Positions 27,001 through 38,500 of a stretch of DNA of 64,000 nucleotides are shown one piece after another. Position 1 is the stretch's first letter, and each line of letters opens with the position of its first letter. The translations under genes were made by a program, and so were the position numbers. The notes below the pieces were generated by a model. The model worked only from the letters and a program-made list of their open reading frames with translations. It searched no databases and had not been told where the DNA came from. Source of the stretch: CAWEQO01 sp963811225 (GTDB lineage Bacteria > Chloroflexota > Anaerolineae > Anaerolineales > Anaerolineaceae); assembly GCA_963811225.1 (NCBI GenBank), contig CAWEQO010000018.1, positions 62,001 to 126,000 of the forward strand. Reading direction: 5' to 3'.

Positions 27001-30000
27001 CCAACACGATGTGGGCCATCGAACAAGATCATCCTGAATTTGTGCACAACAACCCCAACCTGCTGCCGGAAACTCCGCCCCGCCCCAACTATCGGATCGT
27101 TGAGGTATGGGCGGTGCGAACCAGTGCGGATCCGGCCCCGCCGAACGGTGCGGGCGATCCGTCCGCATCGAGCACCAGCTACACGGAAGTCTTGGTGCCC
27201 GGGCCTGACCGCACGGCTCATCCCGTCGACCGGCCACGCGACAACGCCCAATCCGATCCGCGCGGCTGGCGCTTCCGTTTGATCGTCAAGTGGGACAGCC
27301 CTACCCTGGTCAGCCTGTCCGACGCGATCCCTACCCTGGCGGAAATCTTGATCGAATGGGAGGGCGACCGGCTGAACCTGCCGAGTGGGGCCGGAACGCC
27401 GGTGAACGTGCCCTTCAGCCGCCGTGAGGTATTTGCGATTACCGGGCGGTGGGCGTACGACCCGCGCAGCGGCGAGACGGTGTTCAGCATTCGGGTCGAA
27501 TCACGCAACGACCCAGACGGACTGTTCCCAACCATCGACGTGGCCGCACTGGCGGCGGTGTTCGGCTTTGGACCGGCCCTGCTGGCGGCCATCGACCCGC
27601 CAGAGCCCGGCTCGGCGCTGGTGGCCATCGGCGCACTGTTCGTCGCAGCCGGCTTCCTGACCGAGACGCTGCCGGGATTGGACGAGCCGATCATCCCGCA
27701 GGGCAAGATTGCCATCCGCGCCATCCAGGCCGAGCAGCGCCTGTTTACCGGACAATCCACCGAAGACCCGCGCACGCGCGTGACCCTCGACTATAGCGTC
27801 GAGATGGGCTTCGCCATCGATACCGATCTACTGGGTATCCATACCAGCCCGGACAAACCCATCCGGGTGAAATACAAAAACGTCGGGTTCGAGCTGAAGT
27901 GGAAGCCGAGCGGCGGCCTCGACGAGTTCAACGGCGTGTACGAAAACGTCTCGTTCGAGATCGAAGACCCCGGCCAGTGGACCATCAGCGGCCCGATGGG
28001 CAATTTGCTGCGCGTGACTGGCTCGCGCGCGGGCACAGGCTCCTCCTGGTTCGAGTTCGATCTGGCTTTCTCGATCGACCTGGGTGTGGTCAGCCTGACC
28101 AATGCCGTGGTGCGCTTGATCTTCCCCACCGGCGGCGGCGCCCCCGAGATTGAACTGCGTGGACTGGGTGTGTCCGTCAACATCCCCGGCACGCTGGAAG
28201 GTGCCGGCCGGCTCATGTTCGGTGAAGGCGGCGCGGTGCGCGGCGCAATCGAAGCGCGTATCATCCCGGCCAAGCTGCAAGTGGTTGGGGCGATTTCTAT
28301 CCAGATGGTGGAAGACGAAGAATATACTTTTGTATTCGTCCAGATCGGCGTGCTGTTCCCGGTCGGCCTGCCGCTGGCCCAGAGCGGGCTGGCGGTCTTC
28401 GGCCTGGTCGGGCGGTTCGTATCCAACGGCGCCCGCGCCCTGCCCGCCGACCCGGATCCAATTGAGCGCGAGGTCCGCTGGCATGCGATTGTTCCGGAGA
28501 GCAAATACAACCCCAAGAAAGGCAATTGGGCGATCGGTCTGGGCGCAGCCATCGGCACCCTGCCCGACGTGGGTTTCTCCTTCAACGCCCTGGGCATGTT
28601 CACCATCTCCTTCCCGGAGATCTCGGTCGTCTTCGCGATCGACGCCAAGTTCATGTCGCTGCCCTCGCTGGCTTCCGAGCAGAAAGATGAGCCCGCCGGA
28701 GCCGACTTCTCACTCAAGCTGCTCGGTATCGTCGCCATCGACCCGCAGTCGGTGAAGATCGGCATCCGCGGATCGTTCACCATCCCGGAAGTGCTGGAGC
28801 TGCTGGTACCGATCTCGGCCTACTTCCCGATCGAGAAGACCAGTGATCTACCCTTTGACGCCTACGTGCGGATTGGCTCGGACAGCTACCGCCCGCCCGA
28901 CACCAGCCTGGGTTACCCCCGCCTGGGAGAAACGGTGACTCTCAAGTTCTTGCCCGGCACGCTGGATGTAAAAGTCTGGTCGTACATGATGTTCGAGGAA
29001 AAGCGGTTGTACGCCCTGGGCGGCGACACCCGCTTCGACTTCACCGGCTTCTCGATCGGCTTCGGCGCGGGTTTTAGCATTGAATGGGGCGGCGGACCGG
29101 TACACCTGGCGGCCAGCGCCAAGATCCTGATCGGCATCGGCACCAAGCCGATGACCATGGTCGGCGGTATCTTTGTGCGCGGCGAGCTGTGGCTGGTGAT
29201 TGTCGGCATTTCGGTTAGCGGCGAACTGCTGCTCAAGTTGAGCGAGCGCGAGCAGCGCGTCACTGGGAAGTTCTGCGGTGAGGTTAGCTTTTTCTTCTTC
29301 TCCGTCCGCGGCTGCGTTGACTTTGAGCTTGGCACCGATCCGGATCTCGACATCCCCTTCCCCGGGCTGCTCGTCCCTCGTCTGGACCTGACCGACCGGC
29401 GCGGCGTGATCACCGGCAAGCTGGATGCGCCCGCGAGCATGCCCCCGACGGACGCCGTCCCGGCCGAGGTGCCGGTCGTTTGGCCGGATACCGTGCCGGT
29501 GCTGAGCTTCCTGCACCATCTCAAGAACGCCATGGACACAGAAACCAATATCGACCGGGATGTACAGCCGCCAACGGCCCCTCTTTGGAGCGGAACCAGC
29601 GAGCTGAAGTACACCTTCCGGGTAACCGGCGTGGAGCTGTACCAGCAGGTCGGAGCCGCCTTCGAGAAGCTGGATCCGGAGCTGCCCGCCGCCTGGTGGT
29701 GGACCACACACCGCCCTGGCTTGCTGGCCCTGGATGACGGAACCGAGGATGGAGCGGCTCCGCCTTCCGAACATGAGGGCCGCCAGCTGGCCCTGCTGAC
29801 CTGGGCCCCGGCTGCCTGGGCCGAAAGCCTGAGCGAAGGCGGCGCGGGCACACCCGGTGACCCGGCCGAAACCGTCGACCGCATCTGCGACCCGGCGCCG
29901 CCGCTCGAGCCGCTTTGCGTGCGCGGATGCAACGCCCAGCGCATCGATCACGACCGGGTGCGCCTGCTCCCCGACGGGCGTGGCGCCCCGCCCTACTTCG

Positions 30001-32303
30001 ATTATTTTGAAGTGGTCGCGAAAGAAACCCTCGGCGCGCTCGACCTGGAAACCGCGATGGCGCTGCTGGACGAACTGGGGCTGTATATGGTCGGGGGACG
30101 CTCCATCGCGATCGCCAACCCCATCGCCGCAGGTGGCGCTTATGAGATCACCGCCGTCTACCGCTTCATGCGCTTCTTCTCGACTGCGGTATTCCGGGCC
30201 CAATTCAGCACTACGGTGGTCGAGCCGGTGCTGCTGCTGGCCCTGGCCAAGAGCCGCTACGAAGATGGGGGCGGGCAATCCGCCACCTGCGTGACATTCG
30301 AAGATGCCCGGCCGGTCGGTGACCCGGCAAACACCCTGCAGCATGCGGGCCTGGTCTTCAGCGCTCGGGGCGGCGAGATCAGCTTTGGGCCGGCACAGCT
30401 GGATGGCAAGCCATCGCTGCGCATCCCGGTCGATGAAATTTCAATCGACCTGCCGGAGAGCAGCAGCATGGTCAGCGTGCAGATCAGCATCAAAGGCGAA
30501 GTCCGCTTGAAAGCGGCTGCGCTGGACGTAGACGGCAGCGTTCAGGGCAGCGACAGCGGCTCTTATCGCTTCAACCATACCTTTACGTTTACCGGAGAGC
30601 ACATCCGCCAGGTGCAGATCGCCGGCGCGAGCGGCCAACCGGCCGCCATTGTCGAGGTATGCTACCAGCCGGAAGACGCGCGGCCTGGAGAAGACAGGTA
30701 TGACGATTTGCCGAACTTCTACCCGGCGGCGCTCCTGGAAGGCCGCTATGATGACCTGTTCAACCGCAACCCGCGTGGCGAGATCCCGTTTGTGGTCGGC
30801 ATCCAGCCGGACCGCAGCGAGACGCCCTGGAAAGGCGCGGTGATCGCCGAGGACAGCCAGTACGTCTATGTCGAGTATGTCGCCCCGGGCAGCGCCGAAC
30901 AGCCCTGGTGGGGCTTCCACATTGATTCTTGGACGCGCAGCAAGGTGGCTGTGGTGCGCGCCTGCGCCAACACCAACCAGGCGCGCCGGCAGCAGCAGGA
31001 TGAGCAGGATAACCGCGACGGGATGGTTGGATTGATCAACGGCCTATTCGCCGATCTGGATCCGCTGGCTAACCACTACCTGCTAGAGCGCAGCCGGCTG
31101 TATCAGGTGCGGGTGCGCTGGCAGTGGGCCGGCTGGCGCAAGACCGAGGACGAACCGGACCCGCCCGACCCCGAAGCCGCCGAATTCGATTCACGCTGGC
31201 AGCCGGAGATCACCCAGTTCTTCTACTTCCGCACTGCGGCCGAGACGCCCCTGCCCAGCGCGCCTCCACCCGCCGACCTCCTGGATGAAAGCGTCTTCGA
31301 TCCGCGCGGGGCGCTGCGCTACTTCCTGGGCTTCGAGGTGGCTGCGCAGCCCGACACGCACCTGCTGGACGACCCGATAAAGGCGCACTTCAGTGTCAAG
31401 CACCTGGAGGCGTTGATGGGAAAATATGGCTACGACCTGAACCTGGAGATCCGCCGCACGGACATGCCGCCAGGGACGCGCGTTCCCGGCCCAGACATGA
31501 CCCCACTCGACGCCCCGTTCACCCTGGCCTGGCAGGCTCTCGAGCTGGGCTTGATGAGCCCGACCGACCAGCGCCTGGCGCAAGCGGCTGAGAGTGAGCC
31601 GTGCCTGGACGGCTTTCCGGTGGATGGGACCACCGGAGAAATTGACGCCGATTTGCTGCCGAATGCCGAGTACGACCTGCTCCTGCTGGCGAAGCAGCCG
31701 GACAGCGAGCTGGTCATCGCCCGCACCCACTTTTACACCTCGCGCTACGCCAACCCGGCCGAGATCCTTGACGCCCTGGGCTTTCCCACAAGTGGAGCGC
31801 CCAGCTTCGCCAAACCGCTCGACCTGGTGATCAATGCGGCGCTGCCGTCCGGCGCTGCGCTGGGCGACGATTCCGCACTCGATGAGGCCCTGCGCTCGGC
31901 CGGGCTCGACCCGTTCCCGCTGCCCGCAGGACCGCGCGTCTCCCTGCTGTGGCTGAACACATCCGGGATTTGGACGCTGGAAGGGGTGCTGGTGGAGGGG
32001 GATGAGCCGCTGCTGCGTTACAAGCCACGCCTGCTCAACGACCCGCGCCCACCGGAGGAGCGCCTGAGCGTGATCGACGCACAGCTGCGTGAAGGAGCGA
32101 CAACGCTGGTTACCTTCACCCCAATGCGCAGCAACGTGACCTGGACGCGTGTCCTGCTGCGGCCGTCCACTGCGTTGGAAGCGTCCGGCCTGATCGGGCG
32201 CAGCGGCCTTGCTCTGGCCTTGCGCCTACGTGATGGCGGCGCGGTAAGAACTGGTTTGCGGGCGCTGGCCGGCGCACCGATCTACATGGCGGAGGTGGCA
32301 TGA
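26961..32303 (+). CDS. Giant beta-rich protein 1, main C-terminal segment (about 1,780 residues)
   Basis: This frame is the bulk of protein 1. Its first ~800 residues are a series of alternating hydrophobic beta strands with Gly/Pro turns (for example IELRGLGVSVNIPGTLEGAG, FTISFPEISVVFAIDAKF, ASAKILIGIGTKPMTMVGGI), reminiscent of the large DUF6603-type domain. That resemblance is from memory and needs a profile search. The C-terminal ~900 residues look like several Ig/Fn3-like domains with Trp-rich strands. No signal peptide, catalytic motif or membrane helix is obvious. G+C content is clearly above that of the flanking operons. The GTG at 26961 is not a natural start; the true N terminus is at 24891 once the frameshifts are repaired. 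It overlaps the next gene by four bases. Confidence 0.7.
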   Translation: MLDRFSPAERDRVTNTMWAIEQDHPEFVHNNPNLLPETPPRPNYRIVEVWAVRTSADPAPPNGAGDPSASSTSYTEVLVPGPDRTAHPVDRPRDNAQSDPRGWRFRLIVKWDSPTLVSLSDAIPTLAEILIEWEGDRLNLPSGAGTPVNVPFSRREVFAITGRWAYDPRSGETVFSIRVESRNDPDGLFPTIDVAALAAVFGFGPALLAAIDPPEPGSALVAIGALFVAAGFLTETLPGLDEPIIPQGKIAIRAIQAEQRLFTGQSTEDPRTRVTLDYSVEMGFAIDTDLLGIHTSPDKPIRVKYKNVGFELKWKPSGGLDEFNGVYENVSFEIEDPGQWTISGPMGNLLRVTGSRAGTGSSWFEFDLAFSIDLGVVSLTNAVVRLIFPTGGGAPEIELRGLGVSVNIPGTLEGAGRLMFGEGGAVRGAIEARIIPAKLQVVGAISIQMVEDEEYTFVFVQIGVLFPVGLPLAQSGLAVFGLVGRFVSNGARALPADPDPIEREVRWHAIVPESKYNPKKGNWAIGLGAAIGTLPDVGFSFNALGMFTISFPEISVVFAIDAKFMSLPSLASEQKDEPAGADFSLKLLGIVAIDPQSVKIGIRGSFTIPEVLELLVPISAYFPIEKTSDLPFDAYVRIGSDSYRPPDTSLGYPRLGETVTLKFLPGTLDVKVWSYMMFEEKRLYALGGDTRFDFTGFSIGFGAGFSIEWGGGPVHLAASAKILIGIGTKPMTMVGGIFVRGELWLVIVGISVSGELLLKLSEREQRVTGKFCGEVSFFFFSVRGCVDFELGTDPDLDIPFPGLLVPRLDLTDRRGVITGKLDAPASMPPTDAVPAEVPVVWPDTVPVLSFLHHLKNAMDTETNIDRDVQPPTAPLWSGTSELKYTFRVTGVELYQQVGAAFEKLDPELPAAWWWTTHRPGLLALDDGTEDGAAPPSEHEGRQLALLTWAPAAWAESLSEGGAGTPGDPAETVDRICDPAPPLEPLCVRGCNAQRIDHDRVRLLPDGRGAPPYFDYFEVVAKETLGALDLETAMALLDELGLYMVGGRSIAIANPIAAGGAYEITAVYRFMRFFSTAVFRAQFSTTVVEPVLLLALAKSRYEDGGGQSATCVTFEDARPVGDPANTLQHAGLVFSARGGEISFGPAQLDGKPSLRIPVDEISIDLPESSSMVSVQISIKGEVRLKAAALDVDGSVQGSDSGSYRFNHTFTFTGEHIRQVQIAGASGQPAAIVEVCYQPEDARPGEDRYDDLPNFYPAALLEGRYDDLFNRNPRGEIPFVVGIQPDRSETPWKGAVIAEDSQYVYVEYVAPGSAEQPWWGFHIDSWTRSKVAVVRACANTNQARRQQQDEQDNRDGMVGLINGLFADLDPLANHYLLERSRLYQVRVRWQWAGWRKTEDEPDPPDPEAAEFDSRWQPEITQFFYFRTAAETPLPSAPPPADLLDESVFDPRGALRYFLGFEVAAQPDTHLLDDPIKAHFSVKHLEALMGKYGYDLNLEIRRTDMPPGTRVPGPDMTPLDAPFTLAWQALELGLMSPTDQRLAQAAESEPCLDGFPVDGTTGEIDADLLPNAEYDLLLLAKQPDSELVIARTHFYTSRYANPAEILDALGFPTSGAPSFAKPLDLVINAALPSGAALGDDSALDEALRSAGLDPFPLPAGPRVSLLWLNTSGIWTLEGVLVEGDEPLLRYKPRLLNDPRPPEERLSVIDAQLREGATTLVTFTPMRSNVTWTRVLLRPSTALEASGLIGRSGLALALRLRDGGAVRTGLRALAGAPIYMAEVA

Positions 32304-35300
32304 TGCCTTCATTGGCTCCAAAATGGGCGTTGAGCGCCCAAGCAATCGACTCAGCCGGGAACCCCTACCTGGCGCGCGGCGTGCACCTGCGGATCGTCCC
32401 TTCACAGGAATTTGGGCTGCCGCTGGCCCCGTTCATGATCTACCGCGAGGATATCACCCAGGTGGCTGAGCGCTTCATGCGCACTGACATCATCTGGACC
32501 GATGCGCGCGGGCGCGTCCTGACCCCACCCTTCAACATCCCCTCCGGCCAGCGAGTGACCGGCTGGCTGCCACCCCTGGATACGGGAGTGTGCTGCTGGA
32601 TACAGGCGCAGTTAGAAAAGACCGGGCCGGGCGGCGTGCGCATGGACGCCCTGGTGCATAACGCCCGCCTGCCGCTGAAACCGGCCGTGATCGCCTCCAC
32701 AACCCGCGTGCCGCCGACGCTCTCGGCTTCGCGTATCGATCGCATTGTGCTGTCTGGGGATGCCCAGGTGTTTGGCGCGCGCTGGATCGACGCACGCACC
32801 CTGGCCGGCCGTTTAAAGCCAAAGTTCTGGAAGTTATTACCCATGCCGGTGGCCAGCGGCGCACGCTACATCAGTGTACCGGGCGCGCAGGCCGAAGCGA
32901 AGGACCGGGTCACCCGCGGCGCCCCGCCGCACATGGGCCGCCATGAAGAGCGGACGCCCTTCTTCGCCAGCACGGGAGGAGCGGTCACGCCAGCCGACGA
33001 GATCGACCGGGTGGGTCTGTTCACGCCCGATCTCGACCAGTGGCTGGAGCAGCTGATCAACGATCTCAGCCGCCCGGCAGATGAACTGGAAACGCCTTAC
33101 ACAGTCGAGGCACAAGGAGCCAAACCGATGGCCCGCGAGCGCCTGCTGATCAACACCCTGGGTCTGCTGATGCAGTCTGCAATGGACCCCGGCGCGGCAC
33201 GCTACCTGGGCTTCATGGAAGTCGACCCCGAATCGAGCGACCATCCGCCGGGAACGCTGATCGCCTACTTCGTGCGCGGGCTGTTCCGCTTCGACAAAGA
33301 ACGCCAGTCGCGGCTGCTGCGTGCCCTGTCCGGCGAGCAGGTGATCAGCCCGGAAGAAGGTCGAGCAATTCTGGAGGAATTCGAGCTGCACCTGCCGGCG
33401 CTGGACCTGGACGCGGTCGTCGATCTGAGCCTGGTGGCAGTCACCACCATCGCCAACCCACCGGACGTGCCCGGCTCGCCGCACATGCTGCCTGCGGATA
33501 TCTCCGGGCCGTTCCTCCCGGCGGTTCCCCCGCACGCTCGGCGAGAAGTGATCTTGAATGGCAACGACCTGACCCCACTGGCGGCTTTAGAACGGATCGA
33601 TTCGGATGGAGCGCATTCCTTGAATGCCCTGACGCGGGACCATAAGCGCGCCCTGCCACTCATCCCCGGCATACCGGACCCCAGTGTGACGGACGTCGAT
33701 GCCACTTTCGCCGACCGGAACGCCCCGCCCGAGGCGCTGCTCTATCGCATCGCCATGGCGGACTGGTTCGGGCGCTGGGGCGATTGGAGCCAGCTGGTCG
33801 CCGGGAGCAAGCCGCGACCGCAGCCGCCCGCTCCCGCCCCAAACGTCCACTATACGCCGCCGGTGGTGACGGATGCCACACTGCTTGATCCGCCGCTGGG
33901 CGGTTTGCTGCGGGTTGAGATCCCCGTGCCGCCGCTCGAGAATTTACCCGCCGGTGGGTTCCCATTGGATAAGGCCCAACTCACGTTCAAGGAAGGCACA
34001 ACCGTTCTGTTCACCCAAACGGAAGATCCGGCCGACCCGCACACCCTGCCCGGACGCAAGCTTATCGTCACATTCGACAATCACGCCTCGCTGCGAGTCA
34101 ATCGAGCCGCCACCCGCACGGTCTCGCTCAGCGCTCGTTGGCAAGATACCGGCGGGAATACCTCCCACGCCTCACCGCCGATCGCCGTTGAAATGACCGA
34201 TCCACGCCCACCGATTGCGGTCAGCATCCCCGGTATGCTCAAATACAGCGCTCGGCCAGACGTGACTGGTCTGGCGCGGGTGGACCTGCGCTGGCCGATC
34301 GACGCAACCCAGCGCCGCTTCCGGGTCTACTACGCAGATGAGATCGCCGCACGGGCCTATCTGGAACGTAAAGCGCCCAGCGACCCGGCATCCAGCGTGG
34401 CGCTGGCGGCACTGGATGCCGCAGACAGCCCGGTGGACAGGGCCACTGTCTTCAAGACCCATGCCTCGGCGCTCGGCCCGGCCGCCTTCGACCAGCTCAC
34501 CCGCAGCCCACTTGAATTTTCGAGCGGCGAAGGGCGCTTTATTCACCAATTGAGCGGCTCGCTGCAAGTGCTATCCCTGTATCGAATTGTCTCGGTCAGC
34601 GCCAGCAACGTGGAAGCTCCATTCGGCAGCTCGGCGCTGGTGCCGGTCGGCGTGCCTAATACCGCGCCGCCCGCCCAGCCCTTCCTCACCATCCGCTCGA
34701 TCCCGAACGGATCGCAGCCGCGCAGCGACCGGCTGGCGCTGGTGGTCGAGGCCGCCCGCCGCCCTACACGCCCGGTCGAGTACCGGCTGCGGCGCAGTAC
34801 GGTGGACGCCACGAATGCGCTCGCGATGCCGATCCAGGCGTCCGGCGCGCTGCCTGCGCCGGACGGCGAACAGGTACGCATCGAGATCGAGCAGGGTCTG
34901 GACACGGCGGATCCACTGCGGCCCTGGATCAAGTATTTTTGGCGGGTGGAAGTGCGCGGCGAACCGGAACCGGGCTCGACCGGCGGCGCCGCCGGGCAGT
35001 GGAGCACATCCAGCGCGCCGGCCTCGGCCACGCTGATCCCGCCCGGCCCTCCAGCTTCGATCGAAGAGCTGGCGATAGAAGCGACCGAAACCAGTCATAC
35101 CCTGACCTGGACACATCCCAACCCGCGCCTGGACGGCGGCACCGCCGGGGTCTACAAGTTCGAGATCTTCCAGCAGAAGCCCAACGATCGAATTCGCTCG
35201 ATCGGAAGCCTGCTTGCGCTCGCACCGGCCTCGGCCGGCGGACGGCCCACGCCCACCGACAGCTTCACGTTCGTCACGGCTGTCGACGAAAGCGCCGGGA

Positions 35301-35542
35301 TCGGCACGGCTTATCGGGTCGTGCTAACCGATCCACTCCATCGCGCCAGCCCACCCTGCACAGCGACGGTTACATCCATCGCGGAGCCCCCGCCGGCTCC
35401 ACCCGACGATCTGCCGGATCCACCCACACCGCCGCCCCCGGCCGCCTCGCCTTCGCCGGCTGCGGTCGTGCTCGGAATCCTCATCATGATCGCCCGCGCA
35501 GGAATTGACCTGATCCGCCGCCTGTTGGGTGGTAGGAGGTAG
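32300..35542 (+). CDS. Giant protein 2: Fn3/Ig-like domains with a Pro-rich stalk and C-terminal membrane anchor
   Basis: The 1,080-residue protein is translationally coupled to protein 1 (ATGA overlap; ATG 32303 is an alternative start). The N-terminal half contains a domain starting WALSAQAIDSAGNPYLARGV and a helical region around 240-400 (ERLLINTLGLLMQSAMDPG). From about 490 to 960 come several Fn3-like beta domains (LTWTHPNPRLDGGTAGVYKF is typical of an Fn3 strand pair). A Pro-rich stretch (about 1,010-1,050) then leads to a hydrophobic segment VVLGILIMIARAGIDLI followed by RRLLGGRR. The last part looks like a tail anchor: stalk, helix, basic end. No enzyme motif was found. I do not recognise a named family. 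Confidence 0.75.
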   Translation: MMPSLAPKWALSAQAIDSAGNPYLARGVHLRIVPSQEFGLPLAPFMIYREDITQVAERFMRTDIIWTDARGRVLTPPFNIPSGQRVTGWLPPLDTGVCCWIQAQLEKTGPGGVRMDALVHNARLPLKPAVIASTTRVPPTLSASRIDRIVLSGDAQVFGARWIDARTLAGRLKPKFWKLLPMPVASGARYISVPGAQAEAKDRVTRGAPPHMGRHEERTPFFASTGGAVTPADEIDRVGLFTPDLDQWLEQLINDLSRPADELETPYTVEAQGAKPMARERLLINTLGLLMQSAMDPGAARYLGFMEVDPESSDHPPGTLIAYFVRGLFRFDKERQSRLLRALSGEQVISPEEGRAILEEFELHLPALDLDAVVDLSLVAVTTIANPPDVPGSPHMLPADISGPFLPAVPPHARREVILNGNDLTPLAALERIDSDGAHSLNALTRDHKRALPLIPGIPDPSVTDVDATFADRNAPPEALLYRIAMADWFGRWGDWSQLVAGSKPRPQPPAPAPNVHYTPPVVTDATLLDPPLGGLLRVEIPVPPLENLPAGGFPLDKAQLTFKEGTTVLFTQTEDPADPHTLPGRKLIVTFDNHASLRVNRAATRTVSLSARWQDTGGNTSHASPPIAVEMTDPRPPIAVSIPGMLKYSARPDVTGLARVDLRWPIDATQRRFRVYYADEIAARAYLERKAPSDPASSVALAALDAADSPVDRATVFKTHASALGPAAFDQLTRSPLEFSSGEGRFIHQLSGSLQVLSLYRIVSVSASNVEAPFGSSALVPVGVPNTAPPAQPFLTIRSIPNGSQPRSDRLALVVEAARRPTRPVEYRLRRSTVDATNALAMPIQASGALPAPDGEQVRIEIEQGLDTADPLRPWIKYFWRVEVRGEPEPGSTGGAAGQWSTSSAPASATLIPPGPPASIEELAIEATETSHTLTWTHPNPRLDGGTAGVYKFEIFQQKPNDRIRSIGSLLALAPASAGGRPTPTDSFTFVTAVDESAGIGTAYRVVLTDPLHRASPPCTATVTSIAEPPPAPPDDLPDPPTPPPPAASPSPAAVVLGILIMIARAGIDLIRRLLGGRR

Positions 35543-35550
35543 GAGGAGAC

Positions 35551-38500
35551 ATGACAATCACCCTGACCAACCCCGATCCGGCCGAGCTCGGCTTTGCCTC
35601 TCCTGCGCTTGGGCCCTGGTTTTCCAACGACAAATCTTTGGCAGAACCGGACGGCGATCTCGGCCTGGCGGTCAACTTCAGCGCCGGAGAATCCTGGCTG
35701 CCAGCGTCTTCCGGCCTGTTGAGCCTGTTCGTGGCTGGTACAGAGCGGCCTTACTCCATTGCCGGATTGCGCAAGTCCGGCGGCGGACCGGCTTTTACCG
35801 ACAACCGGGTTATCGCTGTATTCCGCCTGCTGGACGAAGTGGAAGAACGCCTACACGCATTAGGCCGCTTCCTCCCGCCGGTCACCGCCGCTCCCCCCAG
35901 CGGCGAACCCACCCCGGCGGCGGCGGCGACCCGCGCCCGGGTGCGCACCTTCGCGCTCGAACTAGCCGCCACGCTCGATCCTACCAGCCCAGACGATTTC
36001 ATCGACCGCATCGGCGCTATGATCGTCCCCGAGCTCCCCAGTTATGTCGGCCGCGATCTAAGCGAGGCACGCGAGATCCGGAGAGCAAAAGCGGCTTACT
36101 TAGGGCTGGATATCCCCACCAGCGGCGTCGAGCTGGTCCAGAGCGGCACGCGCCCGATGAACGATCTCAAACGCGCCGGAAAGTTTGATCTTTCCGGCGG
36201 CGGCCTGACTCCCGAGCCGGAAAAACTGCTCAAATTTCCAAATGGGATGAGCACGCGGCTGTTCGTGTTTGACGACCGCGGCCTGCCGCTGGACCCCGGC
36301 GCAGTCGCGATCTGGTGGAAGTTCCTGGCGGTCAGCGCCTTCGACAACCTGTGGGCAGAGGGGTTCGAGGGAGCCGAACGACGCACAGCCAGCATCTCAG
36401 GTGGCGCCCGCTTCACCATCCACCTGGTCAACCCGCACGGCGGACATCTGCCCAACGATGCACCCCTGCTGCAGCGCACCGAGGTGACCGGCGTTTCCGA
36501 TCTTCCGGACGCGACGGCCGCGCGCAATTTACGCAGCAGCACGAGTGGCGGCGTGACGCTCAGCTTCAGCGCTCCAGACAGTGCCGCGAGCGCCGATAAC
36601 GCACCCTTCCCGCGCGCCGCGCTGCTGCCGGAAGGGCGTTTTTCCAGCACCGCGCAGGCCTGGGTTGGGGATTGGACCGGCTTCACCATTAACCGCGACT
36701 TTATCCAGATCGCGCTGGTGGAAGTGGAATCGCACCTGATTGGCGTGCCGCGCTTGCTGCCGGAAGGCACGGGCAACCCGGTTGCGCGCCGCAGGGCGGC
36801 CGACCAGAATCGCGTCACCACCCGCACCCATGTGGCCCGCGCCGCCGGAGATATCCTCAAGCTCACCCTGGATGCCGCCAACCAGTCCGTGCTGGACGTT
36901 TTCGACGGTACCGGCGCGGCGGCCCTGATCACATCCGCCGCCGACCGGGATTACGGCACCCTGAATGAGCTGTCCGGTCTGCCGGCCGGCCGCCCGCCGG
37001 ACCAGATCCCCGAATTCACCGGTGCGATCCCTTCCGGCGCCGAGGAATTGAAGGACGCAAACGGGCGGCGGGTGGGCGCGGTCCACCCGGTGACCGGCGG
37101 AGAGCGGTTGACGCTGGTGGAGCTTGCCCTGGGAACGGACCTGGCCGGGGCTTGGGTGCGGATCTGGGCCCAGGATTTCGACCCGACGACCGGCAGCCGC
37201 AAGCGCCTGGACGGCGGCGCAGGTCGGGCCGACAGCAGCGGGCGAGCCCTGGCGCTGGTCCAGCTGGAAGTTGGCGCGACCGGAACCGATTCCCCCAGCG
37301 GGCTGGACTTGCTGATCAAGACTGCCGAGGGAGCGCGCGAGTACCCCGATCTGCGCTTCCGCCGCCCGGCGCCGATTACAGGCAGCGCGATCGCGTTGAA
37401 CACGGCCACAAACGTGATCCTGTGCGAGACTGGGGAAAGCCTGACAACCGCCGGACTGGCGAATGCCGTCCCATCCGGCATGACGCTGGTCGCTTTGGCG
37501 GGAGATGGCCGGACAAATCCGGCCTTGATCGACCCCGCTTCCATCCCGGCCGGCGCTTTCACGGACACCACCTTGATCCGCAAGCTGGACAGCGGCGACG
37601 TGCTGGTGCTCTCCCAGCCGGCCTTCATCAAGCAGCCGGGCGGCAGCATCACCGCCGCGTTCGACGGCATCACCGTACAGCGCTTCGTCCGCAATGGAAT
37701 CGAGCGCATCCGCACGGGCAGTGCCCTTGCTGCCGGCGCGCCGCTGCCCTCGCAGGAACGTCTCGAGACCGTCGCTGCCCGGGTCGATTCGAGTGGAGGC
37801 GGGACGGCCAGCGCGGCCCTTTCGGCGGGTGCGGCGCTCGCCCGGATGCACGAGTTGTTCCCCCACCAGCAAGGCCATCCCGGCGCCCCGGCCAGTGCAG
37901 AGATGCATGCCGCAGGGATCGCGCTGGACGGCGCCGCCGGACTGCTGCTGGCCGAGTACGTGCGCGACCGGCAGGAGCGCAGTTCGGCCGGCCTGGTCTC
38001 CGACGCATTCAACACCCCATTCCCGGCATTGAGCGAACCTCCGTCCGGGGATGCCGCGCTGTGGGCTGCCGTGCTGCGCACCAGCGGTAAGGGATCTGAG
38101 GGCGAGGCCGGAATGGATGCGCTGGCAGATATCCTGGTGGAGGCGCCCACCACGCCGGGCACGATTGCGCGCGACGTGGAGCGCTGGGTGCGCAACCGCA
38201 ACATCGATGCCGACACCTCAAGCCTATCGGCCGATGTGCAGGCGGTGATCGCCGCTTTGAATACGATCCTGGCAGCCCTTCCACCGTCCGGGCCGAGCCA
38301 GGAGCGCAATGTGGCTTCTGCGGCGCGTGCCCTCGACCGGCGGCTGCAGGCGTCGCGCGGCATTCGTGAAGGGGCGCTGTCGCTGCTGGCGGCGGTGAAC
38401 CGTGCCGAGGATTTTATTTACATGGAAACCCCAGCGTTGGATACGCTTAGCTGCGGCAGCGGCGACGAGCAGATCGGTCTGTTGACCGCCATTAAGAACC

